DNA of 63,091 bases from the NCBI GenBank assembly GCA_009731375.1, contig BJOX01000124.1, positions 59,062-122,152 on the forward strand, in the 5' to 3' direction. The notes beneath the pieces were generated by a model that did not search any database, was not told where the DNA came from, and worked only from the letters and a program-made list of their open reading frames with translations. Source of the DNA: Paulinella micropora (lineage: Eukaryota; Cercozoa; Imbricatea; Euglyphida). The translations under genes and the position numbers were made by a program. Below are positions 35,819-45,759 of this stretch, piece by piece; position 1 is the first letter of the stretch; the number at the start of each line of letters is the position of its first letter.

Positions 35819-38800
35819 TCACTGCCTTCGTCGTCTGGCGCGGATTTCTTTGCCTGGTGGAGGACCACCAACAAAAGTCAGATCGAACTTTGACTGTTCG
35901 AGAATGTCCCAGATCTTATTAGGGATTCCGCCCAACGATAATTCAAAAGGGACATCAAGCACTCCTCTTGGCAGTGTCTGAATGGTCCACGCAGTGTAAT
36001 CCTTGTCTCTGGGAGTAATTGTATCATCCCATGTCTCGAGACTTTTTGCGTCTTTATATACTGGCAGATAATGTCTTGCCTTTGGATCCTCAACCGGGTC
36101 CATACTTCTCCAGAACTGGAGTATCGGTTGTACTATCTTTGCGGCTGATGATATTTTGAGTGTCCGTGTGACACGCATCTGTCGTGGGACCGCCACGACC
36201 CGCATCAAGTATAAGTCTGAGAGAGTGTCATCAGCGACATGTTGTTCCGCTGGTCTCATCAGATAGAAAACATTTTTCACCCATGCGATGGTTGCTATCG
36301 CATCGCCTTCCTTCCATCGCTCATGGACAATCTCAACGTTGCCCGCGTTTGGGTCAGTGTCCGTCCCCTCCTCCTCCTGGTGGACGTCCTTTGATCTCAT
36401 CGACCTCATCGCCTTCCTCGGTTGGTCGTTGATAAGATCATTCCGCGCTCTCCTTAGCTGCGCCTCTGTGATCTTCTCCTTCTTTCCGCTATGCTCTCGC
36501 GGAGACTTGGACTGAGTCCCCACCGCGCTTATGCGGTCAGTCTTCTCCTTGCTGTCCACCTCACTCTCCTCCTTCTCAGCTATCGGTGCCCGATAAGCAT
36601 CGTCTTGGTCTATGCCAGCCTCCTTGTGGATGGGCGGCACCTCTTTGAAATCATCCTTCATCCGTTTTAACGCCTCCTCAACGGATTCATCTTCCAGTAA
36701 GAAGGGATCATACTTAATCAGCCTTCTTACATTCACAATTTGCACCTTCCCTCTACCCCTGATCTTGTAATTCAGAGGTCCCGTCTGTTCCATAATCTGA
36801 TAAGGTCCTTTCCAGTGAGTGAACAGCTTAGAGCTGACTCCCTTCGGGACTTGAGGATGGTACAATAGTACAATATCCCCGACCTGGAACTTGATCTGAT
36901 CCAAGTGCGCTTGTCGCACCCCTTCAGCATCAGTCTTTCGGCGCTCCGCCTCTCTATGCGCCCTGACTATTTGTTCCGCCTCCATCTTCACTCTAAGTCT
37001 CATCCCAAACAACTCATCCGCATCCGCCCAAGTGTCTTTTGGGTGAAGGAGCGAAGTCGGGATATCAGGCTCACGCCCATATACTAACTGATATGGCGAG
37101 ATTGAGCTCTTCGAGCCTCCTAACGCCGTAGAGGGTAGACAGTTCATTGCAAACGCAAATGATGGTGCTGCCTCGACCCATGCTCTTTGATTCTCCTTCT
37201 TCGTGCAATACATCTTTAGCGAGGCTTTGAGGGGTCTGTGTACCCGCTCGATTTTCCCATTTGCTCGCGGGTTATAGGCAGTAACATATTGCCATTTCAT
37301 CCCGTAATACTTAGATAGTTTGTCGATGACCTCGTTATTAAAGTCCGAGCCTCGATCAGAACATATCTTTCTTGGTACTCCGATCTGTGAGATGATCCTA
37401 TCGATCAGCGCCTCGGCCGTCGTCTTGCCGGTAACGTCTTTGACAGGGATGATCCACACATAGTTGGTGGCTCTGTCAATAGCCGTAAGGAGGTATTTGT
37501 AACCATCCTTCGATTCTGGGAAAGGTCCCACATGATCAATGTGTATAAACTCAAACATCCCCGCATGAAGAGGAAATTCGCCAATCAGGCCGAAATTTGC
37601 CTTCAGTGGTGTTTTGTTTATCTTGCACGGGATGCATGCATCCACCGCCTGATCTATCTCCTCCTTCATCTTCTTCCACCAGAATCGCCTCGCTACGAAC
37701 ATATGAGTTCGTTGTCGACCCGGATGCGCCAAAAGTGGGCAATTGTGGGCTGCGACAAATATAAATCGTCTCAGACTCTCCGGTACCCAAAGGGTCCATT
37801 TGTCCGGCTGTGACGCATAGCGACCGTGAAGGCCCTTGTACCACAGTAGACCATCTCTCCATCCCATCTCCTTCATCTGATCTTTGATCGCTTTCGTCAT
37901 CCGTAGCTCATCCGGGTTCTGATATAACTGTATCAGTTCTTTAAACTCCGGATCTTGAGCCTGTTGTTGCCTCCATGCGGTAGGCGAGGCTATATGGATA
38001 GTACCATCTTCTAGCCGTACCCCGATTCTTTCCGGGTCATCGTCTAGGTCACTTCTCCGCTCTTGAGGAGGCTCCGCATAAACTTCCTGCGTCTCCTCTT
38101 CCTCTCTTATGTTCGCCTTCGCATTCTCATATACCTCATAGGACCACTCAGCGTCCTCCTGGGTATGTAGCTCACAACATATCCCGTGATCCGGGCCTTG
38201 TGGACTGTACCGTAGACCTGTGCGGTCATATCGGACTCCACTCGCCATCTCCATCGCCTCAATGTGGCTGACCTCATACACCTTGTCAGTGGACAAGTCT
38301 TCCATCTCCACCGTGGACACCAACGCCGATACTTCTGAGTTAAACTCTAGCCTAGAGAGGCTATCAGCGACCACATTTCGCTTTCCCGGTAGATGGACCA
38401 TTGTAAAATCGAAACAAGACAAGAACGCTTGCCACCGCGCCAGCCGTCCCGTCTGTTCATGATTCATCAACCATAACAGGTTATGATGATCAGTTCTGAC
38501 AGTAAATTGAGGTCCTCCCCACAAATACTCTCTGAGCCTCTTGAGGGCCCATACTACCGCCAACGCCTCTCTTTGCCTTGTGCAATAGTTTCTCTCCGCC
38601 GCACACAACTTCCTACTAATAAACATGATTGGGCGTAATTTCTTCTCCTCATCCTCTTGTTGTAATACAGCCCCAATCGCAAACTTAGATGCGTCTGTAT
38701 CGACTACGAATTGTTTCGTAAAGTCGGGCATCGTTAACACCAGTCCTCCGTCTTTCGGGTCTTTGTAAATGAGATCTTTGAGCGCATGAAACGCTTGCAA

Positions 38801-41632
38801 AGCCTCTTCGTCCCACTTCTCAAAGTCTCCAAAATCTATCATTTTCTCCACTTTAGCCCGTGTTGCACCCCAATCGGGTATAAACTGGCTATAGTATTGC
38901 GCCATCGCAAGGAATGAGTGCAATTCAGTGCGGTTCTTCGGTATCGGTCGATTCATAATCTCCTCCCTCTTCTCTTTGGATATCGAGACTCGATTATGGG
39001 AGATCTCGTACCCTAAGTATGTCACACTCGTCTTGGCAAGTTGACACTTCTTTAGATTGCACTTCAGGCCAAAAGCTCCGATGCGCCTGAATATATCGGA
39101 CAAATGATCGATATGCTCCTCCATTGTGTTAGAGTATACGATAATGTCATCGATATAGCAAAATGCATATTCTCCCGCCTTCTGTCCCCGCCTTCTCATA
39201 AAGCCTCCGTCAGACAAATCATCGTACTGACTGCTCAACATCTTCTGCATCGCCTTCTGGAAAAGTCCTGGGGCTTGCTTGAGGCCCATCGGAAGCACTT
39301 TCCATTGGTATATTTCCATACCCACCACAAACGCCGTCAGCCATCTGGACTTTTCCTCCAGTGGTATCTGCCAGAAGCCATTCTTAAGGTCAATGACCGA
39401 ATAGAATTTTGCATTCCGCAGTACTCTCCTTCCTTCTTCTAATGTCGGGAGAGGATTTCTCTCTTCCTCCAGCACCTTGTTAACACGAGCATAGTTAACT
39501 GTCAGGCGCCATTCTCCTCCTGGCTTCGGCACTATTCTCGGTTGTGAGACTATTGGAGATGTTGATCTCTCAATAAAGTCCTCATTGAGCAGCTGTCTTG
39601 CTAGCTCCTCCGCTATCTTCGCCTCATGTATACTCAAATTCGCCCTTCGTGGTGCCGGTGACGGCTCCGCACCCGGTATTTTGTAAATAACCGCAGTGAA
39701 ATCTTCAGGCTTGACACCACCTGCATGTGGAGGGTCAAAAATTTCCTTGTTCGCCTCTAATTTGGCTTTTAAAAGCTCCTTCTCCTTCTCCGTGCCTACT
39801 CCTTCTTCCAATATTTTCCGCGCCGCCTCTTGAAAATCTTCATCAGACATCTGCTTATGCTGCTTGAGGGGTTCTCTGTCCTCCTCCAAGCCTAAGTCCT
39901 CTTCCGAGACATCATCTAGGCCCGTCTTTTCATACGTGACCGTGTCCGGCTCATCATCTTTACCGAGCTCCACCAGCATGTCAATGAGTCTCGCGTATTG
40001 CAAAGGAGCTTTACGGGTGTAAAAACCATCAAAGCATGTGAATGCTTGCGGTATCAATTTCAACTTGTCGAGGTCTCTGAGCTTCCGCTTGTATGCACTG
40101 CTCTGCTCACGAGTTCCCATACGACAAGCCACCACTAGCTGTTGCTTGCGAGAGGGTACCGGTATAGGATGATCAATAAGCCGGTCCCTTATTTCCTGCG
40201 CCCATATCGCCTTCTCATTATATGGCAGGATAATAGTATACGGCTTATTATTTTCGAATAAAGTCCGTAAGCATTTCTTCACTTCAGACAGTGAACGCGG
40301 CCACGTGGGCTCGTCACCCCAGAAATCAGTAATAAAACTTTTAATAGTTTCTGGTGGAGTATCCGGGATTCGCCCCGTTCTCCTTGGTACAAACGCCTCC
40401 CTTTTTTCTTCTCCTACTTTCGCATGGAAACAGTATCCGTTAGTAATATGGACATCTGTTCCTACTCCTTCCGCGAATCTCGCCAACGACGGGCTTCTTT
40501 GTGCGACACATATAATCTCCTCCTTTCGCTTCTCGATTAAGTCATCAATAGACTTTTTGTCCCAATGGCATGTCGGAACTGTGACAGTGCACACTTGGGA
40601 TTCCCAATTGTCGGTCCAGGACAGTTCATCCGGTCTTACGACATGGGGGTGAACGTACACCTCAAGTGCCTCATGTGCGATGGCCATCTTTTTGTGATCC
40701 GTCGCTAGACTCAGCTCATAAGCCTCATAAGAGTCAGTAGCGTTGAAGGGATCAATATCGTTCTCTTCTCCTCTTTTTACTCCATATATCACTCGCCGTG
40801 CGGCGCAATCAATCACAGCCCCCATCGTAGCCAATTGGTCATACGATAGTAATATTGACCCGTGGTAACCGGGGACGACATAGAGGTCCATACGGTATAC
40901 TCGTGCGGATTTCAATTTAAAGGTCAGTGTGATGATTCCCGTGATATCCGTCCGGCTGCTCACTCCTTTGAGAGTGCCCGTTGACTTTTTCATATTTCCG
41001 TCCACCCAGTCCCGGTATCGATTAAAAAACTTCCTGCCGACAATATTAATATTCGCCATCGTATCATTACCAACTTTTAATATTGTCTTCAATGTTTCAC
41101 AATAAAGTTCCGTATAACACAGAGCATCGGGCCTGTGTATATTGGCTGCGAGAACAAGAACTTTACGTTCCAAATTTTGGAGTCTTGTCTCTAAGTTTTT
41201 CAACTCCTCCTTCTTCTCCTCCTGCTTCACCTCATTAACATTTTTATTATTCTGCGGTACTGGTGCGTTTACTATTTGAGCGACATTGTCTTGTGGTACT
41301 TGAGTACACACATTGTCTTTTTGCTCGCCACCCGCCGCGACCGTAGACATTGAGTCTGTTCGTGGTTGTTTGCTTGGCCGAGGCGATACGTCTGCCATTG
41401 GCCTCCTCGCCTCCATCGCAAGTCTCGCCTTCCTATTTGCATCAGTTATCATTGGTAACCGTGCTGTATGAACGGGTATGAGACTACCTTGGGGCTGCAG
41501 TCTCTGTGTACCCACATCTTTGTTTTCACATAGAGGAAGCGTTGGCCCAGTCTGCACAACAGCATTAGAAAGCACTGTGACTTTAGGGTTAAACTTCACA
41601 GTCTTCTCCTTCCTCTCTTCTTCCCCCTCCAG
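35819..41632 (-). CDS. pol: Pol polyprotein: protease, RT, RNase H, integrase
   Basis: The frame is open from the codon after the Gag stop. There is no ATG near its start, and the first Met is about 60 codons in. Residues here are numbered from the GTG at 41599. A retropepsin-like domain lies at about 165-275, with DTMA at 179-182 where DTGA or DSGA is usual. RT is at about 655-880 with YIDD at 815-818. RNase H (VDTDASKFAIGAVL) and then an HHCC zinc-binding box and DDE integrase core (IDHVGPF, SDRGSDF, NPRANGKIERVHR) follow. A GPY/F-like segment (HWKGPYQIMEQTGPLNYKI) and a tail of more than 200 residues of unknown role end the protein. A spacer of about 380 residues between protease and RT is unusually long. 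Expression probably needs read-through of UGA. Confidence 0.9.
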   Translation of the reverse strand: MEGEEERKEKTVKFNPKVTVLSNAVVQTGPTLPLCENKDVGTQRLQPQGSLIPVHTARLPMITDANRKARLAMEARRPMADVSPRPSKQPRTDSMSTVAAGGEQKDNVCTQVPQDNVAQIVNAPVPQNNKNVNEVKQEEKKEELKNLETRLQNLERKVLVLAANIHRPDALCYTELYCETLKTILKVGNDTMANINIVGRKFFNRYRDWVDGNMKKSTGTLKGVSSRTDITGIITLTFKLKSARVYRMDLYVVPGYHGSILLSYDQLATMGAVIDCAARRVIYGVKRGEENDIDPFNATDSYEAYELSLATDHKKMAIAHEALEVYVHPHVVRPDELSWTDNWESQVCTVTVPTCHWDKKSIDDLIEKRKEEIICVAQRSPSLARFAEGVGTDVHITNGYCFHAKVGEEKREAFVPRRTGRIPDTPPETIKSFITDFWGDEPTWPRSLSEVKKCLRTLFENNKPYTIILPYNEKAIWAQEIRDRLIDHPIPVPSRKQQLVVACRMGTREQSSAYKRKLRDLDKLKLIPQAFTCFDGFYTRKAPLQYARLIDMLVELGKDDEPDTVTYEKTGLDDVSEEDLGLEEDREPLKQHKQMSDEDFQEAARKILEEGVGTEKEKELLKAKLEANKEIFDPPHAGGVKPEDFTAVIYKIPGAEPSPAPRRANLSIHEAKIAEELARQLLNEDFIERSTSPIVSQPRIVPKPGGEWRLTVNYARVNKVLEEERNPLPTLEEGRRVLRNAKFYSVIDLKNGFWQIPLEEKSRWLTAFVVGMEIYQWKVLPMGLKQAPGLFQKAMQKMLSSQYDDLSDGGFMRRRGQKAGEYAFCYIDDIIVYSNTMEEHIDHLSDIFRRIGAFGLKCNLKKCQLAKTSVTYLGYEISHNRVSISKEKREEIMNRPIPKNRTELHSFLAMAQYYSQFIPDWGATRAKVEKMIDFGDFEKWDEEALQAFHALKDLIYKDPKDGGLVLTMPDFTKQFVVDTDASKFAIGAVLQQEDEEKKLRPIMFISRKLCAAERNYCTRQREALAVVWALKRLREYLWGGPQFTVRTDHHNLLWLMNHEQTGRLARWQAFLSCFDFTMVHLPGKRNVVADSLSRLEFNSEVSALVSTVEMEDLSTDKVYEVSHIEAMEMASGVRYDRTGLRYSPQGPDHGICCELHTQEDAEWSYEVYENAKANIREEEETQEVYAEPPQERRSDLDDDPERIGVRLEDGTIHIASPTAWRQQQAQDPEFKELIQLYQNPDELRMTKAIKDQMKEMGWRDGLLWYKGLHGRYASQPDKWTLWVPESLRRFIFVAAHNCPLLAHPGRQRTHMFVARRFWWKKMKEEIDQAVDACIPCKINKTPLKANFGLIGEFPLHAGMFEFIHIDHVGPFPESKDGYKYLLTAIDRATNYVWIIPVKDVTGKTTAEALIDRIISQIGVPRKICSDRGSDFNNEVIDKLSKYYGMKWQYVTAYNPRANGKIERVHRPLKASLKMYCTKKENQRAWVEAAPSFAFAMNCLPSTALGGSKSSISPYQLVYGREPDIPTSLLHPKDTWADADELFGMRLRVKMEAEQIVRAHREAERRKTDAEGVRQAHLDQIKFQVGDIVLLYHPQVPKGVSSKLFTHWKGPYQIMEQTGPLNYKIRGRGKVQIVNVRRLIKYDPFLLEDESVEEALKRMKDDFKEVPPIHKEAGIDQDDAYRAPIAEKEESEVDSKEKTDRISAVGTQSKSPREHSGKKEKITEAQLRRARNDLINDQPRKAMRSMRSKDVHQEEEGTDTDPNAGNVEIVHERWKEGDAIATIAWVKNVFYLMRPAEQHVADDTLSDLYLMRVVAVPRQMRVTRTLKISSAAKIVQPILQFWRSMDPVEDPKARHYLPVYKDAKSLETWDDTITPRDKDYTAWTIQTLPRGVLDVPFELSLGGIPNKIWDILEQSKFDLTFVGGPPPGKEIRARRRRQ

Positions 41633-41635
41633 TCA
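41633..41635 (-). promoter_or_regulatory. In-frame UGA between gag and pol, candidate read-through stop
   Basis: Gag ends GAA-TGA-CTG and Pol continues in the same frame without any other stop. A C directly after UGA, and UGA-CU-type contexts, favour read-through in known cases. Elements of this kind more often use a frameshift or a single fused frame. Mutation of an originally fused frame is the alternative. Confidence 0.6.
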
Positions 41636-44329
41636 TTCCACCACCTCGAAACGATTACCTTGAGTAGTGTCCGGGTAGGATGACGTATCGGTCTCCGAGG
41701 CAGTGTTGTAGGCCTGAGCTCGACCGAAATTTGGGTTGGAGCTTGCCCACGAGCCTCCTCCTCCTCTGGGTGGGGGGGCTGGAGCTCGAACAGCTCTCCC
41801 TCCATAAGGGGTATATCCCCGACCTCCTCCTCTTCCTCTCTGAGGGGTTCCCTGCCACCTCGAGGCTCCTCTCCATGTTCCTCGTCCTCGTCCTCCTCCT
41901 CCTCCTCCTCCTCCTCCTCCTGCTCCTGCTCCTCCTTCTCGTCCTCTTTGAGAGGCCTTTAAGTTCTTTTGTCTCTCCCTTTCCTCCTTCTTCTCCTTCA
42001 TCCTCTTCATGTAGGTAATGATTGCCTCTCGTAACTCCTCATCATCACACATATTGGCATACCAACCTTCGTTCACAGCGGCAATCTGAAGCATATTGAA
42101 AAGGCCCGGTTCCTTGCCTTCCGTCCTGCTCAGAAAATTTGCCCTTGCTGTTGGGTTCTGCCTATCATGATTGAAAGAGCAGTCTCTGTTCTCCATCTGT
42201 GCCTTACACTGCAAGCCCGCGAACCACCTCCAACATGCGGTCTTCAGGTCTGGCTCTCTCTGTCTCTTCCAACCGGCAACTCTGTTTGTGTACGTGGCTT
42301 GTGCGCCAACAGGTACACCGCCTGCCTGTGCCGTATGTGCCTCCGTGAGCGAGTCCATGTTTGAGCATGCACTCATCACTTCTTGAAACAGTGCTGACGG
42401 AGCAACGCTTTGAACCGTATTTTCGAACACGTGTGTCTCGAGGAAGTTCTTGGACTTCACTGAGCTAAACGTCGAGCATTGTTGTATGAGCTGAGTAAGC
42501 TTACTCGGGTTAACTGTGTGTAACGCCGAAAAGAAATAGAGGATGATCGACTTGCGGCCATAGAATAGCCCATAGGAGGAAACTACCTCCGTAAGGGTCG
42601 CCGCCAAGCCAACAGCACTCCTCAAACTCATCGCCACTGTCTCAAAGATTTCAAATCCTATGAGAGTACCAGTGCAGAGATGCTGGTATCCATGAGATTG
42701 AAAATATGAAATGAGTGTGGCCACCGCCAGTTCACACTGAGCGTCTAGGCCTGTTGCATTGTTTCTCTTAATCTCCTCCTTCTTTCTCAAAAACTTGTAC
42801 TGTGTCAGATCAAATCCCTCCGAGACTAGAGATTGGTCAAAAACAGTAACAAGGGCCTCGTATTCCTGCGTTTCGTCGCAAGGAAAAGCCTTCATGCAGG
42901 CATTGATCTCTTTGAGCTTGCTCAAAAGCGAAGCATCAGAGTCTTTGTCTGAGCTCGTCTTGGCATATAGCATGAGACTTGCCACTCCTCCTTTCTTCCC
43001 CTTGAAGGCATTTATGATGTTCTGTCTGTCCTTCTTCTCCGTGTTTGTGACCACCACCGTAGTTGAGCCCGAGGGTGCAGGGGCTGGTGGGGCAGGAGCT
43101 GGTGGGGTCAAATATGTCGGAGGGTGTGTCTTTGCACCACTCACTTTTGCTTTCATTCTTTCCAGTCTCATCGTCTTCTCGAACTCCTCATTCTCTTTCG
43201 CCTTCTTCTTCTCAGATATCACCAGCTTTTGAGCATGAGTGATAAAGGCCACCAATTCAGAAGCAGATCTGAGAAAATTATATTTCTCCACATATTGGTC
43301 AACACCTGCTTTGTTGGCGACCGGTGGTGCGTTACTAAGTGATTTAAGGACAGAGTGATCCTTGGTAGGAATCCATCTCTTCCATGCCTCCTTGTGCAGT
43401 AACGCACCCATCAACAGTCTGATCTTGGTCAGAACTCTGTCGGTCTTCTCTAACTCATCAATCACAGGATGAGTTTCTCCTGCTGCCTTAATGCTTTTTT
43501 CCATCTCTGCCTTCCCCTCCTCCAAGGCCTTTATTTCCATTGTAAAAAAATGAAATATGCCACTCGAGTTTTTCGAACCCAGATTGGTCTTCATTTTTGT
43601 TACATCGACTGCCTCCTGACCAGTCGCGAGGAATCTGGCCGTTGCTCTTGGGTTTGTGTACTGGAGGTAACCCTCACATCGTGGGCCGTATGTACGTTCC
43701 CAAATCAGGGTTTGAGTGTACACCCCAAAGATAGCATCGAGTAATTCAAGGTGGGTGTGTGTGTCCCCAAACTTGATATGCTGTATCTTCTTTCTCTCTT
43801 CTGGATCAGAGACCAGTTTGCCGAGGAGCTGTGCTGTGTTTGATAATAGGATATAGACATCCTTTTTAGCACGACTTTTCTCTCTTCTTTGATCCTGAGG
43901 GATCCACACATAGGTATCCTTCTCTACCCCCATCTTGTTATCAAACTCTTCTTTAGTGAGGTCATAGTGGTCTTGCACCCACTGTTGTTCCTCCACTGTG
44001 ATCTCCTCTCCATCACTATGAATCAAGTCGATCATTTTTCGTCCTCCTCCTCCCGTGTAGGCAGGTGGTAAGGGATTACCATATGCTCCTCCTCCTCCCG
44101 TCTCTTCTTGTTCAAATCCTCCTTCATCTTCGTCTCCTCCATATCTTCCTTCATCATCCCAGCCCTCTTCTACTCCTCCTCCTACTCCTTCATCTCCTCC
44201 TCCTCCTTCATTCAATCCTCCTCCTCCTCCTTCATTCAATCCTCTTCCTCCTCCTCCTCCTGCTTCTTCTTCTTCTCTTCTTTGATCTGCCTCCGAGAAT
44301 TCACTCACTTCGGCGGTCTCTGTCGACAT
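41633..44329 (-). CDS. gag: Gag protein with a CCCH-type zinc finger
   Basis: 898 residues from the ATG at 44329. The N-terminus is acidic and Gly-rich with repeats of a GGGGLNEGGG-like unit. A long helical middle region follows. Near residues 697-720 lies C-x8-C-x8-C-x3-H (CWRWFAGLQC through CSFNH), a CCCH finger rather than the retroviral CCHC knuckle. The C-terminus is RGG-like, rich in Arg and Gly (about 800-880), a common RNA-binding composition. The protein would form the particle and package element RNA. The frame is intact and leads in frame to Pol across one UGA. Confidence 0.85.
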   Translation of the reverse strand: MSTETAEVSEFSEADQRREEEEAGGGGGRGLNEGGGGGLNEGGGGDEGVGGGVEEGWDDEGRYGGDEDEGGFEQEETGGGGAYGNPLPPAYTGGGGRKMIDLIHSDGEEITVEEQQWVQDHYDLTKEEFDNKMGVEKDTYVWIPQDQRREKSRAKKDVYILLSNTAQLLGKLVSDPEERKKIQHIKFGDTHTHLELLDAIFGVYTQTLIWERTYGPRCEGYLQYTNPRATARFLATGQEAVDVTKMKTNLGSKNSSGIFHFFTMEIKALEEGKAEMEKSIKAAGETHPVIDELEKTDRVLTKIRLLMGALLHKEAWKRWIPTKDHSVLKSLSNAPPVANKAGVDQYVEKYNFLRSASELVAFITHAQKLVISEKKKAKENEEFEKTMRLERMKAKVSGAKTHPPTYLTPPAPAPPAPAPSGSTTVVVTNTEKKDRQNIINAFKGKKGGVASLMLYAKTSSDKDSDASLLSKLKEINACMKAFPCDETQEYEALVTVFDQSLVSEGFDLTQYKFLRKKEEIKRNNATGLDAQCELAVATLISYFQSHGYQHLCTGTLIGFEIFETVAMSLRSAVGLAATLTEVVSSYGLFYGRKSIILYFFSALHTVNPSKLTQLIQQCSTFSSVKSKNFLETHVFENTVQSVAPSALFQEVMSACSNMDSLTEAHTAQAGGVPVGAQATYTNRVAGWKRQREPDLKTACWRWFAGLQCKAQMENRDCSFNHDRQNPTARANFLSRTEGKEPGLFNMLQIAAVNEGWYANMCDDEELREAIITYMKRMKEKKEERERQKNLKASQRGREGGAGAGGGGGGGGGGRGRGTWRGASRWQGTPQRGRGGGRGYTPYGGRAVRAPAPPPRGGGGSWASSNPNFGRAQAYNTASETDTSSYPDTTQGNRFEVVE

Positions 44330-45115
44330 GATGTCGTAGTAGTGATCAACAGGAGGACAGTGTCAGCTCCTATGTTTGGTTTTTGTTCGTTTGTGTTCTG
44401 TTCCTCCTTCAGTCGATTGACTAGTGAAGAGAGAAACTAATAGAGAGGGTAGGATAAGATTCCCTGTCCTCTATGAAACACTGTTTGTATGTTTGTTTTT
44501 GTTTGAGAAAAATAGTCTTTGAGACTTTCTCCGATTTCTTGTTCTCCTTACTCAGATTACTTTCTCCTCCTTCTTTTCTATATTGTATCTAGTATGAGGC
44601 ACTTGGACCTACACACAGATAGTAATAGAGAAGCTAGAAAAGCTCTCCTTGAGAAGTCGACAGTCGGTCGGATAGGTTCTCAGACCTACCTTTAGAAAAC
44701 GATCAGAGATTTGCAAAAATACTCTGACGTATGTGTGAGATAATGCAGATAAATGCACAAACTAGAAGGGTAGAGTGTTGTGCTCCTGTCCCTATGCTTG
44801 TTTGTGTTTTGTGTGTGTTCCTTCACTCGTCTGTCCACCTCCTTCTTCTTGGTCTCTGTGTGAGAACAGCAAGAACGACAGAGAGTTTGTATCTGATGTC
44901 TCCTTGTGAGCACACAGATATTGATTGGGCTAGAGGGTACGAGACACCTGCTTGAGACCAATCAAATTATTTGTTTTGTGAAAGAGTTATGAGGGAGCTG
45001 TGTTGGAGTATTTGTTTTCGTCTGACGTCCCCGTGTGAGACAGGTCAGTGAAAATTCACTCTGTTGCCTGTGTGGCAAAGCAGAAAGAAATCACCCTAGT
45101 GATGTGGACTCCAAA
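44330..45115 (-). other. 5' leader of the gypsy-like element with candidate primer-binding site
   Basis: The 786 bases lie between the 5' LTR and gag. Two bases inside the LTR the sense strand reads TGGAGTCCACATC (minus, 45113-45101), the position and TGG start expected for a primer-binding site. I could not match it to a tRNA 3' end with confidence. The plus-strand GGACTCCAAAT also resembles a tryptophan tRNA anticodon loop, so priming by a tRNA half is possible. Confidence 0.5.
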
Positions 45116-45354
45116 TGTAATGCCCCCAACGATAGCTCGAAAAAAGTCGGTAATACAACCAAACACAGTCCTCAAGAATGAGAATGATGTCTCGTTGTAT
45201 TAGCTCAGTGAAGCCAAAAAGGAAAACTGCAACAGACCAGGAATAAAATGGCATCAGGTCCAATCCGGACAAATAATACTGAAAAACAAGCTGGTGCACC
45301 TGTCACCAGGAAAAGATACTTTTTTTACCGGCTATCCGGGGGGTGATGCCTACA
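45116..45354 (-). repeat. 5' LTR of the gypsy-like element (239 bp)
   Basis: It differs from the 3' LTR mainly by one substitution near 45228 and small changes near 45315-45325. It holds the element's promoter by analogy with other LTR elements. No TATA box was singled out. Confidence 0.93.
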
Positions 45355-45358
45355 GATT

Positions 45359-45759
45359 GGGGGCTGATCTTCCCCATGTCAACCTTCGTCTCCCCATGTC
45401 AACCTTCGTCTCGCCCTACCAAGACTGGCCGTGACCAGTTCGTCGCGGTTCGCTGCCCTGTTGTTCGTGACTGGCTCAGAGTTCAACTTTCACAGCGCGG
45501 ACCAGCACAATCACTCTTTCCTTTCTCAGTTAGCCGCTTGAGGAATACATTCTCCTCAGCGCTTGTAGCTTTGGGTCTCAACCGAGACACTGATATTACG
45601 CGGGCTCCGTACGTCTTCCACAGCCTCCGACATGGTCGCGCCACTTTGGGTATCCTGCGTGGAGATAGCATCGAGAACGTCATGTTGGAGGGTCGCTGGG
45701 TGTCAAACGCTTCTGCAAGACGGTATATTCAGCAAGGGCGGGCAGCACTGCTAAATTGA
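45359..45759 (+). pseudogene. C-terminal half of the tyrosine recombinase of retrotransposon 2
   Basis: It carries HxxR (HSLRHG, 45619-45630), the GRW box (VMLEGRWVSNASARRY) and the nucleophile Tyr at 45724. The stop is at 45757-45759. A 20-base unit (CCCCATGTCAACCTTCGTCT) is tandemly duplicated just after the insertion point. With 34280-34741 it makes one recombinase gene interrupted by the LTR element. Confidence 0.85.

Larger units (their letters stand above)
34742..45354 (-). mobile_element. Ty3/gypsy-like LTR retrotransposon, recently inserted
   Basis: The two LTRs (34742-34978 and 45116-45354) begin TGTAATG and end GCCTACA on the plus strand and differ at only a few positions. The 4-base target duplication GATT flanks the element (34738-34741 and 45355-45358). 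Gag and Pol read on the minus strand, so the right LTR is the 5' LTR. The domain order protease, RT, RNase H, integrase is that of Ty3/gypsy. Both coding regions are long and free of damage apart from one UGA between them, so the copy may have been active until recently. Confidence 0.92.

Noticed and set aside
41596-41640. UGA as a sense codon in this genome
   Set aside because: Viral-segment genes and the TOPORS-like gene end in TGA at sensible places; one stop between gag and pol is better explained by read-through or mutation.
35184-45000. Plus-strand open frames inside the gypsy-like element (for example 42759-43232)
   Set aside because: They are antisense shadows of gag and pol and have no motifs.
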